Source of the DNA: an uncultured Caulobacteraceae bacterium
GTDB lineage: Bacteria > Pseudomonadota > Alphaproteobacteria > Caulobacterales > Caulobacteraceae
Assembly (NCBI GenBank): GCA_903872075.1
Contig: CAIQJF010000044.1
Coordinates: 1 to 56,077, forward strand
Direction: 5' to 3'
DNA length: 56,077 nt
The position numbers were made by a program, and so were the translations under genes. The notes beneath the pieces were generated by a model that searched no databases, was not told where the DNA came from, and saw only the letters and a list, made by a program, of their open reading frames with translations. This document shows, piece by piece, positions 16,332 to 27,937 of the stretch (its first letter is position 1; each line of letters opens with the position of its first letter).

Positions 16332-19300
16332 GTGTCCCGCTTCTTCATCGAGCGACCGATCTTCGCCATCGTCATCGCCATCGTCATAAGCTTGGCGGGG
16401 ATTCTGGCGATCCGCACCCTGCCTGTGGCGCAATATCCCTCTATCGCCCCGCCATCGGTGACGATCAGCGCTAACTACCCCGGGGCCTCCGCCCAGACTG
16501 TGGAGAACGCGGTCACTCAGGTCATTGAGCAGCAACTCAAGGGGCTCGATCACCTTCTCTATTTCGCGTCGACCAGCCGATCGAACGGCCAGGTTCAGAT
16601 CACCGCCACCTTCGCGCCGGGAACTGATCCGGATATCGCCCAGGTGCAGGTGCAGAACAAACTCCAGGCGGCAACGCCCGTCCTGCCCGTCCAGGTGCAG
16701 CAGCAGGGCGTCACCGTCGCGAAGTCACAGCCCAGCTTCCTGATGGTCGTGGGGCTCTATGACACCGACGGGCGGCACACCGACATCGACATCGCAGATA
16801 TCGTCAACAGCCGCTTCGTCGACCCCCTGGCGCGTATCGATGGCGTCGGTGATCTGCAGATCTTCGGCGGCCAGTACGCCATGCGAGTCTGGCTCGATCC
16901 CTTCAAGCTCGCCAACTACGGGCTCATGCCGGCCGACGTCCGGGCCGCGATCCTCGCGCAGAACGTCCAGGTCTCGGCGGGTGAGATCGGGGGGCAACCG
17001 ACCGCCCAGGGCCAGGCACTCAACGCGACAGTGACGGCGCAGTCCTATCTGCAAACGCCCGATCAGTTCAAAGCCATCATCCTGCGCAGCCACAAAGATG
17101 GGTCGCAGTTGCATCTGTCGGACGTGGCCCGGGTCGAACTTGGGGCGGACAACTATAGCGTTACGAGCCGGTTCAACGGTCATCCCGCGGCGGGCGTGGC
17201 CATCAAGCTAGCCCCCAAGGCTAACGCCCTGGATACGGCCGACCTGGTCAAGCAGCGGGCCAACGAAATCGCCGCCAATCTTCCGCCTGGCGTGGCCATG
17301 GGCTTTCCCGTGGACAATACGACCTTTGTCCGCCTGTCGATCCAGCAGGTGATTCAGACCCTCATCGAGGCCATCGTGCTGGTGGTCGCCGTCATGTACC
17401 TGTTTCTGCAGAACTGGCGGGTGACCCTCATCCCCGCGCTCGCCGTGCCCGTGGTGCTTCTGGGGACGTTCGGCGTGCTCGCCGCCTTTGGATTTTCGAT
17501 CAACACCCTGACCATGTTCGCCATGGTGCTGGCTATCGGCCTCCTCGTGGATGACGCCATCGTCGTCGTGGAGAATGTCGAGCGGATCATGTCCGAGGAA
17601 GGCCTGCCGCCCAAGGAAGCGACGCTGAAATCCATGAGCGAGATCACCGGCGCCCTGGTGGGGATCGCCCTCGTCCTGGCCGCCGTGTTCCTGCCCATGG
17701 CTTTTTTCCCAGGGTCCACCGGCGTGATCTATCGGCAATTTTCGGTGACCATCGTTTCGGCCATGGGCCTCAGCGTGCTGGTCGCTCTGGTGCTCACGCC
17801 GGCGCTCTGCGCAACGATCCTGCGACCCGTGGTCAAAGGCGGTCGCGCGAAAGGGGCCAATCCCTTCGGCTGGTTCAACCGGGGCTTCGCCGCCCTTGTG
17901 GCGCGGTACGAGCGTCTGGTGGCGGGGACAATCCAGCGGCCGAAGCCCATGGTGATCGTCTATGGCGTGATCGCATTGGCCATGGTCGTGCTGATCGCCC
18001 GTCTGCCGACGGCCTTCTTGCCGGAAGAGGACCAGGGTCTAATGATCGCCCTGTTCAATCTCCCCACCGGCGCGACCCAGGACAAGACGATCGAGGTCGG
18101 CGCCAAGGTCCGCGAGTACTTCTTCGGGCCTGAAAAGGCCAACATCGAGAGCGTCTACAACACCGCCGGGTTCAACTTTGCCGGCGCGGGCCAGAATCTC
18201 GGCCAGGCCTTCATCCACCTCAATTCCTGGGACTCCCGGCACGGCAAGGCCAATCATGCTCCCGCGATCGCCATGCGGGCCATGGGCGCGTTCTCGAAGC
18301 TCCGCACCGCTCAGGTGTTCGTCCTTGTTCCGCCCGCCGTTCAGGAGCTGGGAAATTCCTCGGGCTTCGATGTGCAACTCGAGGATCGCGGCGGCGTCGG
18401 CCACGCGCGTCTGCTGGCGGCCCGCAACCAATTTCTTGGCATGGCCTCCAAGGATCCAATTCTCGCCGGCGTCCGCCCGAACGGCCAGGAGGATACCGCC
18501 CAGGTTCATCTGGAGGTGGATCAAGCCAGGGCCGGAGCGCTGGGATTGGCCCAGTCCGACATCAATGACACCCTCAGCACCGCCTCCGGCGGCCAGTTCG
18601 TCAACAACTTCATAGACCGGGGCCGGGTGAAGCGCGTCTACGTGCAGGGTGACGCCGCCTATCGCTCGCGCCCTGAGGACCTCGGTCATTGGTACGTGCG
18701 CGGCGGCGGCGGGGAAATGGCGCCGTTCTCAGCCTTTTCGACCCAGTCGTGGCTCATGGGACCGGCGCAGCTTCAGCGCTACAATGGCTTGCCGTCGATT
18801 GACATCCAGGGGCAGGCGGCTCCGGGCAAGAGTTCCGGCGCAGCCATGACGGAGGTGAGGAAGATCATGGCCAAGCTGCCGCCAGGCATCGGCTATGAGT
18901 TCACCGGCATTTCCTATCAGGAACAGTTGTCCGGCTCCCAGGCGCCGGCTTTGCTGGGCGTGTCGATGCTGGTGGTGTTTCTGTGCCTCGCCGCGCTCTA
19001 TGAGAGCTGGTCGATCCCGGCGGCGGTGATGTTGATCGTTCCGCTCGGTGTGTTCGGGGCAGTGCTCGCCGCCACGCTGAGGGGCTTCTACAACGACATC
19101 TACTTCCAGGTCGGCCTTCTGACGACGATTGGCCTTTCGGCCAAGAATGCGATCCTGATCGTTCAGTTCGCCGATGAGGCCCACCGGCGAGGCGTTCCGG
19201 CCATTGAGGCGGCCCGCGAGGCGGCCCGACTGAGGCTGCGGCCGATTCTGATGACGTCGCTTGCGTTCATCGCCGGCGTTCTGCCACTGGCGATTTCATC

Positions 19301-19439
19301 GGGCGCAGGCGCGGGCAGCCAGAACGACATCGGCACCGGCGTCATCGGCGGGGTTCTGGCGGCGACTCTCATGGCGATTTTCTTCGTGCCGCTGTTCTTT
19401 GTCGGCGTGCGGCGGATTTTCCCCGGGAAGAGGACCTGA
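16332..19439 (+). CDS. RND multidrug efflux transporter, inner-membrane permease (AcrB/MexB/HAE1 type)
   Basis: 1035-residue proton-driven pump of the HAE1 family. The first transmembrane helix starts at [10 protein letters not shown]; the proton-relay aspartates lie in [14 protein letters not shown] (TM4) and the partner lysine in [14 protein letters not shown] (TM10). Two large periplasmic loops are present, as expected. GTG start 9 bases after the adaptor stop; the stop overlaps the ATG of the outer-membrane gene (TGATG). Likely substrates are hydrophobic or amphiphilic compounds, by family. Confidence 0.96.
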   Translation: MSRFFIERPIFAIVIAIVISLAGILAIRTLPVAQYPSIAPPSVTISANYPGASAQTVENAVTQVIEQQLKGLDHLLYFASTSRSNGQVQITATFAPGTDPDIAQVQVQNKLQAATPVLPVQVQQQGVTVAKSQPSFLMVVGLYDTDGRHTDIDIADIVNSRFVDPLARIDGVGDLQIFGGQYAMRVWLDPFKLANYGLMPADVRAAILAQNVQVSAGEIGGQPTAQGQALNATVTAQSYLQTPDQFKAIILRSHKDGSQLHLSDVARVELGADNYSVTSRFNGHPAAGVAIKLAPKANALDTADLVKQRANEIAANLPPGVAMGFPVDNTTFVRLSIQQVIQTLIEAIVLVVAVMYLFLQNWRVTLIPALAVPVVLLGTFGVLAAFGFSINTLTMFAMVLAIGLLVDDAIVVVENVERIMSEEGLPPKEATLKSMSEITGALVGIALVLAAVFLPMAFFPGSTGVIYRQFSVTIVSAMGLSVLVALVLTPALCATILRPVVKGGRAKGANPFGWFNRGFAALVARYERLVAGTIQRPKPMVIVYGVIALAMVVLIARLPTAFLPEEDQGLMIALFNLPTGATQDKTIEVGAKVREYFFGPEKANIESVYNTAGFNFAGAGQNLGQAFIHLNSWDSRHGKANHAPAIAMRAMGAFSKLRTAQVFVLVPPAVQELGNSSGFDVQLEDRGGVGHARLLAARNQFLGMASKDPILAGVRPNGQEDTAQVHLEVDQARAGALGLAQSDINDTLSTASGGQFVNNFIDRGRVKRVYVQGDAAYRSRPEDLGHWYVRGGGGEMAPFSAFSTQSWLMGPAQLQRYNGLPSIDIQGQAAPGKSSGAAMTEVRKIMAKLPPGIGYEFTGISYQEQLSGSQAPALLGVSMLVVFLCLAALYESWSIPAAVMLIVPLGVFGAVLAATLRGFYNDIYFQVGLLTTIGLSAKNAILIVQFADEAHRRGVPAIEAAREAARLRLRPILMTSLAFIAGVLPLAISSGAGAGSQNDIGTGVIGGVLAATLMAIFFVPLFFVGVRRIFPGKRT

Positions 19440-20869
19440 TGATCCGGCGCCCTTCAGCCCTGACGACAGCCCTGACGACAGCGCTGTCGCTGATTGCGGT
19501 CGTCCAGGTCGCCGGGTGCGTGGATCTGGCTCCGGCCTATCACCGGCCGGGCCTGCCGGTTCCTGCATCGTTTTCGGCCACGTCGCCGATAACGGCCTCG
19601 CCGGACCTCGGATCCTGGCGGACATTTTTTCGCGATCCGCGCCTCGCGAAGATGATCGATCTGGCCCTCGCCAATAATCGTGATCTGCGCGTGGCCGTCG
19701 CCAACGTGGCGGCGGCGCGGGGAGACTATGTGGTTCAGCGGTCGAGTCTGTTTCCGAAACTGAGCGCGGTTGGCGCCGCCAGCTATGGCCAGACCCCGGC
19801 CTCCGTCGCCGGCGGCGGCCCAGCCGCCACGGGACAGGTCAACGAGAAGCTGTTCAGCGCTGCGGGGCGGATCAGCGCCTGGCAGCTCGATCTCTTCGGG
19901 CGGTTGCGCAACGGTGCGCGCGCCGCGCTCGAAACCTACTTCGCCACCCGGGAGGCGGCGGACGCCGCACGGATTACGCTGGTAAGCGAGACCGCGACCG
20001 GTTGGCTCACGCTTGGCGCGGATCGCGCGCTTCTTGCGATCGCCCGGAACACGGCGGCGAGCGGCGAGGCGTCGGTGTCCCTGGTCCGGGCGCGCCAGGC
20101 CGCGGGCGTGGCCTCCGATATCGATCTGGCCCAGGCGCAGACCGTGGTCGAGCAGGCGCGCGCGGACGCGGCCCGGCTGACCGCGCTTGTTGAGATCGAC
20201 CGGCACGCCCTTGAGCGCGTTGTCGGCTCGCCTGTGCCGGACGATCTTCTGCCGAGCGACATCGATGATCCGGGCTTGGTCATGCCTGCTTTGCCTGACG
20301 CATTGCCGGCGACGGCTCTGCTTGCCCGTCCGGATGTGGCGCAGAGCGAGGACCAGTTGAAGGCCGCTAACGCGGACATCGGCGCGGCCCGAGCGGCCTT
20401 CTTCCCGAACATCTCCTTGACCGGATCCGGCGGGGTCACAAGCCTGGCGTTGTCGGCCTTGTTCAAGAGCGCGTCTCAGACCTGGACCTTCGCGCCAAGT
20501 GTGACGGAATCCGTCGTCGACTTCGGGGCCAATCGCGGCGCCCTGTCGCGGGCGAACGCGCAGCGGGACGCAGCCAAGGCCAATTATGATCGCACCGTGC
20601 AGACGGCTTTCCGGGAGGTGGCCGATGCGCTCTCCGAGCGCGCGACGATCGACGCTCAACTGTCCTCTCAGATCGCTCTCTCGTCCGCCGCGGATCGCGC
20701 CTACACCCTGACCGACGCGCGGTATCGTCAGGGTAGCGACAGCTATCTCGCCTTGCTCGTCACGCAGCGGTCGGCCTACGCCGCGCGTCAGAGCCTGACC
20801 TCGGTCAAACTGGCCCGGGCGACGAACCTGGTCACCCTCTACACCACCCTGGGCGGCGGATTGCGCTAA
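19439..20869 (+). CDS. RND efflux outer-membrane lipoprotein (NodT/OprM/TolC family)
   Basis: 476-residue outer-membrane channel of the NodT branch. The signal peptide ends in a lipobox (VAGC), so it is predicted to be acylated at about Cys23. Two similar halves carry the family repeats of alpha-helical barrel (NRDLRVAVANVAAARGDY near the start, RAFFPNISLTGSGG in the second half). The N-terminal coding sequence contains a perfect 12-base tandem repeat that encodes ALTT twice. It overlaps the permease stop codon by one base and completes the adaptor-pump-channel operon. Confidence 0.94.
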   Translation: MIRRPSALTTALTTALSLIAVVQVAGCVDLAPAYHRPGLPVPASFSATSPITASPDLGSWRTFFRDPRLAKMIDLALANNRDLRVAVANVAAARGDYVVQRSSLFPKLSAVGAASYGQTPASVAGGGPAATGQVNEKLFSAAGRISAWQLDLFGRLRNGARAALETYFATREAADAARITLVSETATGWLTLGADRALLAIARNTAASGEASVSLVRARQAAGVASDIDLAQAQTVVEQARADAARLTALVEIDRHALERVVGSPVPDDLLPSDIDDPGLVMPALPDALPATALLARPDVAQSEDQLKAANADIGAARAAFFPNISLTGSGGVTSLALSALFKSASQTWTFAPSVTESVVDFGANRGALSRANAQRDAAKANYDRTVQTAFREVADALSERATIDAQLSSQIALSSAADRAYTLTDARYRQGSDSYLALLVTQRSAYAARQSLTSVKLARATNLVTLYTTLGGGLR

Positions 20870-20947
20870 GGCGGGGCCCGGGCCTTGACTTCACCTGGCG
20901 TGGTCGCGCTTCTGCCAAGCTTCGCGAGTGTGAAAGATAAAAGCCGT

Positions 20948-22315
20948 ATGACCGACTCCGGCGCGCCGCCGCAGGCCTCTCATCACACGCTTTCGCGGGT
21001 CCTGGGGATCGTTTTCGGCCTGGCGGTCGTGGTGGGCGGGGTGATCGGCTCCGGGATCATGCGCGCGCCTGGCGTGGTCGCTCTGGGACTCCACAATGAA
21101 CCTCTGACGCTTCTGTTCTGGCTGGGTGGAGGCGTCGTGGCCATGCTCACGGCCATGCCTCTCGTCGAGGCGGGCGCTTCAGTGCCCCGTGCGGGCGGCA
21201 GCTACCCCATCGCGACGCGGGCGTTCGGACCGGCTGCCGGATTCATGACCGGGTGGCTGACCTGGCTTCAATACACCGCGTCCAACGCCTTCATCTCGGT
21301 TGTGTTCGCCGAATACGTCCAGCGGCTCGGCTTTGCCACGGCTGTCCCGAAGAGCGTCATCGCGGTGGCTCTTATACTGGCGGTGGCCGGTATCAACTGG
21401 ACGGGCACCAAGATCAGCGGCGCCTCGCAGAGTATCGCCAGCGCCCTCAAGGGCGGCGCGTTCCTGCTCGTCGCGGCCCTGCTGTTCATTTCTCCGCGGG
21501 CGCCTGCCGGGTTCCATCCCACGGTCGCCGCGCATCCTGCGCTGGTCGGGGCTGCAGCCATCAGCGCGGTCATCATGGCCGTGCGAGTGATCTACCAGAC
21601 TTTCGCCGGCTGGGACGCGGCCATCTATTTCTCCGAGGAGGTGCATCGGCCGGAGAAGAACGTGGCGCGCGCGACGTTCGCAGGCATCGGACTCGTGACG
21701 GTGGTCTATCTGCTGGTCAACGCCGCCATGTTCCACGTGCTCACGCCGGACCAGATTGCAGGCTCGGAACTGGCCGTCGGCGATGCTATCAAAGTCTCGC
21801 TCGGACCGGTCGGCGACACCGTGATCACGGCGATCGGGGCCTTGTCCCTGGCGGCTATCGTCAATCTCCAGATCATGGCGGCCTCGCGCATCACGTTTCG
21901 GATGGCGGCTGATGGGGTTTTGCCGCCGGCTCTCGCCGTGGTCGCCCCCGGCGGCACGCCCCGGCGCAGCGTCGCGGTGCTGGCGATCGCCTCGGCGGTG
22001 TTCGCCGCATCGGGGAGCTATGAGTGGCTGGTCCGCATCTACGCACCGTGGAGCATCGGCAGCATCCTGATGATCTGCCTCAGCGGCATCTGGCTGCGCT
22101 TCAAAGAGCCTGATCTCGACCGGCCGTTTCGCACCCCGCTCTTCCCCTGGCTTTCGATCGCTGCGGCGCTGATTCAGGCCGGCCTGATCGCTCTGGTGGT
22201 GGTGGACGATCTAAGTCTTGGATTCTGGTCGGCGGTCGTGGTGGCCGCGCCGCTGCCGATTTACCTGACCTTCCGCCGTCGTTGGCGCGCCCAACTCGAG
22301 GCGGGCCGGCCATAG
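20948..22315 (+). CDS. APC-family amino-acid permease
   Basis: About 455 residues with roughly twelve hydrophobic segments. The first helix carries GGVIGSGIMRAPGVVA, the substrate-binding glycine-rich box of APC transporters, and the second part has VPRAGGSYPIATRAFG. ATG at 20948 is chosen since it gives a normal short cytoplasmic N-terminus; a TTG at 20885 would add 21 residues. It lies 78 bases after the efflux operon and could be a separate transcription unit. The substrate is not predictable beyond amino acids or related amines. Confidence 0.87.
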   Translation: MTDSGAPPQASHHTLSRVLGIVFGLAVVVGGVIGSGIMRAPGVVALGLHNEPLTLLFWLGGGVVAMLTAMPLVEAGASVPRAGGSYPIATRAFGPAAGFMTGWLTWLQYTASNAFISVVFAEYVQRLGFATAVPKSVIAVALILAVAGINWTGTKISGASQSIASALKGGAFLLVAALLFISPRAPAGFHPTVAAHPALVGAAAISAVIMAVRVIYQTFAGWDAAIYFSEEVHRPEKNVARATFAGIGLVTVVYLLVNAAMFHVLTPDQIAGSELAVGDAIKVSLGPVGDTVITAIGALSLAAIVNLQIMAASRITFRMAADGVLPPALAVVAPGGTPRRSVAVLAIASAVFAASGSYEWLVRIYAPWSIGSILMICLSGIWLRFKEPDLDRPFRTPLFPWLSIAAALIQAGLIALVVVDDLSLGFWSAVVVAAPLPIYLTFRRRWRAQLEAGRP

Positions 22316-22414
22316 GTCCGAGGAGGCGTTGCCCCTGCCGGGTTCAAGGCACGGACTTTATGCTCTAGAGACGGGCCGGTGGCCGCGCGGGTCACAAAGA
22401 ATCGGGGACACTCC

Positions 22415-23140
22415 ATGGTCGATAAGCGCGGGCCCTACCACCGCATCCTCCTGAAGGTGTCCGGAGAAGTGCTGATGGGAGACGCCCCGTTCGGCATCGA
22501 CATGTCGACGTTGGACAACGTGGCCGAGGACATCTCGCTGGTGGTTGCGGCCGGCTACCAGCTCTGCCTGGTCGTCGGAGCCGGCAACATTTTCCGCGGC
22601 GTCTCAATGGCCGGCAAGGGCATGGAGAGGGTCAGCGCCGACTACATGGGCATGTTGGCGACCGTGATGAACGCATTGGCGATCCAAAGCGCTCTGGAGC
22701 GCCGGGGAGTCGACACGCGCGTTCAATCCGCCATCCCGATGGAGGCGGTTTGCGAGCCCTATATCCGTCGCCGCGCGTTGCGCCACCTTGAGAAGGGCCG
22801 GGTGGTGATCTTTGCCGCCGGTCTGGGCGCGCCCTTTTTCACCACCGACACGCCCGCCGCGCTGCGCGCCGCGGAGATGGGGTGTGACGCCCTGTTCAAG
22901 GGAACCAGTGTTGACGGCGTTTACACTGCCGATCCCAAGAAGGATCCCGGCGCCACGCGCTACGGCCGGGTGAGCTACCAGGAGGTGCTCGCCAAGGACC
23001 TGCGGTTCATGGACGCTTCGGCCATTTCCCTGATGCGCGACAACCACATCCCCATCGAGGTGTTCTCGATCCGCGAGCGCGGCAACCTCATGAAGGTGCT
23101 CAGCGGCGAGGGCGTCCACACCACCATCGCCGACCTATAG
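22415..23140 (+). CDS. pyrH: UMP kinase PyrH
   Basis: Phosphorylates UMP to UDP, feeding pyrimidine nucleotide and peptidoglycan precursor supply. Amino-acid-kinase fold with the phosphate-binding [10 protein letters not shown] at the N-terminus, AGNIFRG in the middle and [18 protein letters not shown] near the end. ATG at 22415 is preferred: it follows GGGGAC at 8 bases and gives 241 residues. It opens the large envelope-biogenesis gene block and is followed by frr after 68 bases, the usual order. Confidence 0.96.
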   Translation: MVDKRGPYHRILLKVSGEVLMGDAPFGIDMSTLDNVAEDISLVVAAGYQLCLVVGAGNIFRGVSMAGKGMERVSADYMGMLATVMNALAIQSALERRGVDTRVQSAIPMEAVCEPYIRRRALRHLEKGRVVIFAAGLGAPFFTTDTPAALRAAEMGCDALFKGTSVDGVYTADPKKDPGATRYGRVSYQEVLAKDLRFMDASAISLMRDNHIPIEVFSIRERGNLMKVLSGEGVHTTIADL

Positions 23141-23208
23141 GGAACACGCTGTTTCACGCCCCACCTTCGACACGTTTTTCCAAGAAGACGTCCTGAAAGG
23201 AATTCACG

Positions 23209-23775
23209 ATGGCGACTGCCGAGAAACCTCAGATCGCGCGCTACAAGGATCGCATGGAGAAATGCGTTTCGGCGCTCAAGGAAGAGTTCGGCTCGCTCCG
23301 GACCGGCCGGGCCTCCGCCAGTCTGCTGGACCAGATTACGGTCGACGCCTACGGTGGGAAGTCGCCGATCACCGCCGTAGCGGCGGTTTCGGTCCCAGAG
23401 CCTCGCATGATCACGGTGAGCGTCTGGGACAAGGCTATCGTCGTCTCGGTTGAAAAGGCCATCCGCAACTCAGGCCTGGGGCTCAATCCTGTGGTCGAGG
23501 GCCAGAACCTACGGATACCGATTCCGCCGCTTACGGAGGAACGCCGCCGCGATCTGGCAAAGATGGCTGGGAAGTACGCCGAACAACAGAAGGTCGCCGT
23601 GCGAAACGTGCGTCGCGATGCGATGGATGATCTGAAGAAGGCCGAGAAAGACGGCGTTATCAGCCAGGACGAACAGAAGCGCCTGGAAGGCGAAGTTCAG
23701 AAGGCCACGGACGAGTCCGTCAAGCGGGTCGACGAGGTCTTGAAAACCAAAGAGCATGAGATCATGCAGGTTTGA
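23209..23775 (+). CDS. frr: Ribosome recycling factor
   Basis: Splits post-termination ribosomes together with EF-G. 188 residues, typical. The conserved [14 protein letters not shown] near the start, [14 protein letters not shown] in the middle and the long coiled-coil arms are visible. AAGGAA precedes the ATG by 7 bases. Cytoplasmic. Confidence 0.97.
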   Translation: MATAEKPQIARYKDRMEKCVSALKEEFGSLRTGRASASLLDQITVDAYGGKSPITAVAAVSVPEPRMITVSVWDKAIVVSVEKAIRNSGLGLNPVVEGQNLRIPIPPLTEERRRDLAKMAGKYAEQQKVAVRNVRRDAMDDLKKAEKDGVISQDEQKRLEGEVQKATDESVKRVDEVLKTKEHEIMQV

Positions 23776-23864
23776 CTTTCGGATCGGCTGGGGCTGAGGC
23801 GCTGGTCGGGTTCAGGGACGTCTTGGAAGGAACGGGCGTCTGGGGCGGCGCGGAGGGATAGGCC

Positions 23865-24668
23865 ATGTCGCGTCCCAGGGGCGTTTATGAGGATCCGACG
23901 GCGGCGGCCTCGATCGACCCCGATGGTTCGGCTGATGGCCTGCATGTCGCGATCATCATGGACGGCAATGGCCGCTGGGCGAAGGAACGGGGCCTGCCGC
24001 GCGCGCTCGGCCACCGCGAGGGCGTCGCCGCACTGAGACGCACGGTCGAGGGTGCGGCGGCGCTGGGCATCTCCCGATTGACCGTATTTGGCTTCTCCAC
24101 CGAGAACTGGCGGCGGCCGCCGCGAGAGGTCTCGGAGTTGATGGGTCTGCTCAAGGCCTACTTCCGTAGCGATATCGACCGGTTGGAACGCGACGGCGTT
24201 CGCGTCCGGATCGTCGGGCGCCGGACGGGCTTGGACGCGGATATTCTGGATATTGTCGAGCGCGCCGAACGCAGGACGGCAGCCAATCATCGCTTCGTGC
24301 TTCAGGTCGCTTTCAACTATGGCGGTCAGGCGGACATCGTCGACGCAGCCCGGGCCTTCGCCGATCAGGTCGAGCGTGGCATCGCGCGGCCCGAGGATCT
24401 GACCGAGGGGCTGTTCGAAAGCCTGCTGTCGACGGCTCCCGCGCCGGCGCCGGACCTCATAATCCGCACCAGCGGCGAGCAGCGGCTTTCCAACTTCCTG
24501 CTCTGGGAGTGCGCCTACGCGGAACTTGTCTTCCAGGAGGTCTATTGGCCGGACTACGGTCCCGATCATCTCCGCGCCGCACTCGACGAGTTCGGGCGGC
24601 GGGAGCGCCGGTATGGGGCGGTGTCAGACGTCCCGAACGCTGAAGACAATATCCTTGCCGCCGGCTAG
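23865..24668 (+). CDS. uppS: Isoprenyl (undecaprenyl) diphosphate synthase UppS
   Basis: cis-Prenyltransferase that makes undecaprenyl diphosphate, the lipid carrier for peptidoglycan and polysaccharide. The catalytic loop IMDGNGRWAKERG (Asp at about residue 33), FGFSTENWRRP and the C-terminal RTSGEQRLSNFLLWE are present. 267 residues. The 3' end overlaps the beginning of cdsA by 14 bases if the TTG start of cdsA is right. Confidence 0.96.
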   Translation: MSRPRGVYEDPTAAASIDPDGSADGLHVAIIMDGNGRWAKERGLPRALGHREGVAALRRTVEGAAALGISRLTVFGFSTENWRRPPREVSELMGLLKAYFRSDIDRLERDGVRVRIVGRRTGLDADILDIVERAERRTAANHRFVLQVAFNYGGQADIVDAARAFADQVERGIARPEDLTEGLFESLLSTAPAPAPDLIIRTSGEQRLSNFLLWECAYAELVFQEVYWPDYGPDHLRAALDEFGRRERRYGAVSDVPNAEDNILAAG

Positions 24669-25491
24669 GCAATTCGATTGGGCCAATTTCGCGGTTCGCG
24701 CGGTGTCCGGGGCAGTGCTTGCCTCCGGGGCGCTGGCCGCCGTCTGGGCCTTCGGCCTTCCCGACCCGATCTGGCGCGCGCCCTTTCTCATCCTGATCGC
24801 CATCGGCGGCGTGGTTTTGTGCTCTGAGTGGTCGGCCATGGCCGCGCCGCGCGCGGTCCGAAGAGCGACTGTTGTCACTGCGCTTGCGGTCGCCGGGGTC
24901 ATATTGCTCGCGTTCGCGGGCTTCTACCGGTTGGCGTGGGTTGTCGTGGCGTTGGGCGCTGTGGTGACCGCGGTGGTTATCGGGGCGGCGGGCGAGCGGC
25001 CTATCGACGGGGCCTACGGGGTGCTTTACATCGCGCCGGCGTGTCTTGTTCTCGTCTGGTTGATCGAGACGCCCCAGGGGCCGGGATGGACCCTGATGCT
25101 TTTCGCCGCCACCTGGGCCGCGGATATCGGCGCCTTCGTTGTCGGCAATGCGCTGAAGGGACCGAAGCTCTGGCCGAGGTTCTCGCCGAATAAGACCTGG
25201 GCCGGGTTCGTCGGGGGACTCTTGGCCGCGGTGGCCGTCTCTGTCGGTGTGGCGGCTGCCTTTATGCGCCTGTCTTTGCCCGGTGCGGGCCTGATCGGTC
25301 TTGCCGGCGGTCTGGGCACCATGGCTGGTGATCTTTGGGAGTCGATGTTGAAGCGAAGGTTCGGCGTGAAGGATTCCGGTGATCTCATTCCCGGCCATGG
25401 TGGTCTGCTGGACCGTGTCGATGGCCTGATGTTCGCCGTCATGGTGTTCGCGCTAGCCCGCCTCGTGGTGAAGTTCGGGTGGGCGCATTGA
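24655..25491 (+). CDS. cdsA: Phosphatidate cytidylyltransferase CdsA
   Basis: Integral membrane enzyme that makes CDP-diacylglycerol from phosphatidate and CTP. Eight or so hydrophobic segments; the C-terminal signature runs through [18 protein letters not shown] and [11 protein letters not shown]. The open frame begins further upstream inside uppS. TTG at 24655 gives a start right before the first conserved residues; ATG at 24613, with GGGAG at a good distance, is an alternative that would overlap uppS by 56 bases. The stop overlaps the dxr start (TGATG). Confidence 0.9.
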   Translation: MPPARQFDWANFAVRAVSGAVLASGALAAVWAFGLPDPIWRAPFLILIAIGGVVLCSEWSAMAAPRAVRRATVVTALAVAGVILLAFAGFYRLAWVVVALGAVVTAVVIGAAGERPIDGAYGVLYIAPACLVLVWLIETPQGPGWTLMLFAATWAADIGAFVVGNALKGPKLWPRFSPNKTWAGFVGGLLAAVAVSVGVAAAFMRLSLPGAGLIGLAGGLGTMAGDLWESMLKRRFGVKDSGDLIPGHGGLLDRVDGLMFAVMVFALARLVVKFGWAH

Positions 25492-26681
25492 TGCCGCCTC
25501 GGTCGGTTGTTGTGCTGGGGTCCACCGGTTCGGTCGGCGTCTCGACCCTGGATCTGCTCGAGAAGTCGGGCCACGATTTCGAAATCAAAGCGCTTACGGC
25601 CGGCAGAAACGTCGCCGCCCTGGCGGAGCAGGCGCTGCGCTGGCGCCCTGCCTTGGCCGTCATTGAGGACGAGTCCGGCCTGCCGGAACTTCGCGCGAGG
25701 CTGGATGGGTCGGGCGTCGCCACAGGCGCGGGCTCTCGCGCCATCGTCGAGGCGGCGGGGCAGGGTGCTGACTGGGTAATGAGCGCCATCGTGGGCGCGG
25801 CCGGTTTGGCGCCTACGCTGGCCGCCGCCCGCGCGGGCTCGATAATCGCGCTGGCCAACAAGGAGAGTCTGGTTTGCGCTGGTCCGACCCTGCTGTCTAT
25901 CTCCAGGGCGGCCGGCGGTTGTGTGATCCCTGTGGATTCAGAGCATTCGGCCATCTTTCAGGTCTTCTCGCCGGAGAATACCGCGCATATTCGCCGCCTG
26001 ATCCTGACCGCCTCGGGCGGCCCATTCAGGTCCTGGACGCGTGAAGCCATGGCGTCCGCAACGCGCGAGCAGGCCGTGGCCCATCCCAACTGGAGCATGG
26101 GTGCGAAGATTTCCGTCGACTCGGCCACGATGATGAACAAGGGCCTCGAGATGATCGAGGCTTCCTATCTCTTCGGCATGGCGCCCGATCGGATCGACGT
26201 AATCGTGCACCCGCAGTCGGTTGTGCATAGCTTGGTGGAGTATGCCGACGGTTCGACCCTGGCTCAGCTGGGTCCGCCGGATATGCGCGCGCCGATCGCC
26301 TGCGCCTGGGCTTGGCCGAACCGGATGACATGGCCGGCGCCCGCACTGGATCTTGCCGGCATCGGCACGCTGACCTTTGAGGCGCCGGACGAGGCCCGTT
26401 TCCCGGCCCTCGGGATCGCCCGGCGCGCCCTCGAGGCGGGCGCAGGGGCTCCAGCGGCGATGAACGCGGCCAACGAAGTCGCCGTCGCGGCCTTTCTCGA
26501 CCGCCGGCTTGGATTTCTCGATATTGCTCACACAGTGTCGGAGACGCTTGAGCAATTGAATGGCGGCGGAGAACTCGCGGCGGGCTCCGAGGATGAGACC
26601 GTCGAGTGGGCCATGGCCATCGACGCTTCGGCGAGGCGGGTCGCCGCCCAAGTCCTGTCGCGTTTTGAGCGCATGGGCTGA
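25491..26681 (+). CDS. dxr: 1-deoxy-D-xylulose 5-phosphate reductoisomerase Dxr
   Basis: Second step of the MEP pathway to isoprenoids, converting DXP to MEP with NADPH. NADPH loop [13 protein letters not shown] at the N-terminus, ALANKESLV, the metal and substrate segment [11 protein letters not shown], and [17 protein letters not shown] are all seen. 396 residues from the ATG that overlaps the cdsA stop; this start is at the expected distance from the NADPH loop. Gene order with uppS is functionally consistent, since both act in isoprenoid supply. Confidence 0.97.
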   Translation: MPPRSVVVLGSTGSVGVSTLDLLEKSGHDFEIKALTAGRNVAALAEQALRWRPALAVIEDESGLPELRARLDGSGVATGAGSRAIVEAAGQGADWVMSAIVGAAGLAPTLAAARAGSIIALANKESLVCAGPTLLSISRAAGGCVIPVDSEHSAIFQVFSPENTAHIRRLILTASGGPFRSWTREAMASATREQAVAHPNWSMGAKISVDSATMMNKGLEMIEASYLFGMAPDRIDVIVHPQSVVHSLVEYADGSTLAQLGPPDMRAPIACAWAWPNRMTWPAPALDLAGIGTLTFEAPDEARFPALGIARRALEAGAGAPAAMNAANEVAVAAFLDRRLGFLDIAHTVSETLEQLNGGGELAAGSEDETVEWAMAIDASARRVAAQVLSRFERMG

Positions 26682-26713
26682 CCTAGAGTGAGCGTATCGG
26701 AGACAGCCTGCCC

Positions 26714-27922
26714 ATGATGGCCATTTTGCAGTCCGGGCTTGTGCACGTGCTTCCGTTTGTTCTCGTCGTCAGCCTGATCGTGACCATCCATGAATTCGGT
26801 CACTTCCTGACCGCAAAGGCATTCGACGTGGCGATCGACCGGTTCTCCATCGGTTTCGGGCGGGCGCTCGTATCCTGGCATGACCGCACGGGGGTGGAGT
26901 GGCGGATCGGCTGGCTGCCGCTTGGCGGCTATGTGAAGTTCGCGGGCGATGAGAACGTCGCCAGCGTGCCCGACCAGAACGATCTGGAAACGCTGCGTCG
27001 CGAGATCGTCAGCACGCAAGGCGTTGGAGCTGAAAGGCGCTACCTGCCGTTCAAGCCTCTTTGGCAGAGATCTCTCATCGTGTTGGCGGGCCCGGCCGCG
27101 AACTTCCTCCTGGCGATTGTGCTCTTTGCGGTGTTCTTCCTCGCCTTCGGCAAGCCGGTGAGTTCGAATCGGATATCCGCAGTCGTTCCCGCAAGTGCGG
27201 CGGCGAAGGCCGGCTTTCTACCCGGTGACCAAATCGTGATGGCTGACGCGAAGCCAATCCGCGCCTTTGAGGACCTTCAGTTTTACGTGCAATACCGGGC
27301 GGGCGTCCCCATCCGGTTCACGGTTGCGCGCGACGGCCGAACGGTTCAGATCGTGGCGCGCCCCGACGCACGGCAGACTGATAGCGCCTTCGGCGGCAAG
27401 CAGGATGTGGGCGTGCTCGGCCTCGCGGCTCGGGGCGGGGGGCAGGCGCCAGTCGGCCCGGCTGAGGCTCTCACCCTCGGCATGCAGAAGACCTGGGATG
27501 TGACCGCTACGACCCTGTTTTATATGGGGCGTATCGTCAGCGGGAAGGTTGGCAGTGACCAATTGCACAGCTTCGTCGGCATCGCGGTGGCGTCAGGTTC
27601 GATCACGCAGCAAGCGGTGGATTCGGCGAAGACCGCGGGCGTGAGCTGGGTGGTTACGGTGGCGGATGTTCTCCTGCAGATGGCGGCCTTGATGAGCGTG
27701 AGTGTCGGAATCCTGAACCTCCTTCCGATCCCGGTCCTCGACGGCGGTCACCTGCTCTCGCACGCCTACGAAGCTATCGTCCGGCGACCACCCGCGGCCG
27801 TCGTTCAGGCGGTCGGCTATCGCGCAGGACTTGCTTTGCTGGTGGGTTTGATGTTGTTCGCCACCTGGAACGACCTCGGGCGCCAGAAGGTGTTCCATTT
27901 CTTCGGCAGCTTGTTTTCTTAA
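26714..27922 (+). CDS. rseP: RIP metalloprotease RseP (site-2 protease)
   Basis: Intramembrane zinc protease for regulated proteolysis of anti-sigma factors and remnant signal peptides. The first helix carries HEFGH (H26, E27, H30), a PDZ domain lies around residues 150-250, and the second active-site helix has NLLPIPVLDGGHL. 402 residues. Tandem ATGATG at the start leaves one residue uncertain. Located between dxr and bamA as in many alphaproteobacteria. Confidence 0.95.
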   Translation: MMAILQSGLVHVLPFVLVVSLIVTIHEFGHFLTAKAFDVAIDRFSIGFGRALVSWHDRTGVEWRIGWLPLGGYVKFAGDENVASVPDQNDLETLRREIVSTQGVGAERRYLPFKPLWQRSLIVLAGPAANFLLAIVLFAVFFLAFGKPVSSNRISAVVPASAAAKAGFLPGDQIVMADAKPIRAFEDLQFYVQYRAGVPIRFTVARDGRTVQIVARPDARQTDSAFGGKQDVGVLGLAARGGGQAPVGPAEALTLGMQKTWDVTATTLFYMGRIVSGKVGSDQLHSFVGIAVASGSITQQAVDSAKTAGVSWVVTVADVLLQMAALMSVSVGILNLLPIPVLDGGHLLSHAYEAIVRRPPAAVVQAVGYRAGLALLVGLMLFATWNDLGRQKVFHFFGSLFS

Positions 27923-27937
27923 GGCGATCATCCCTTC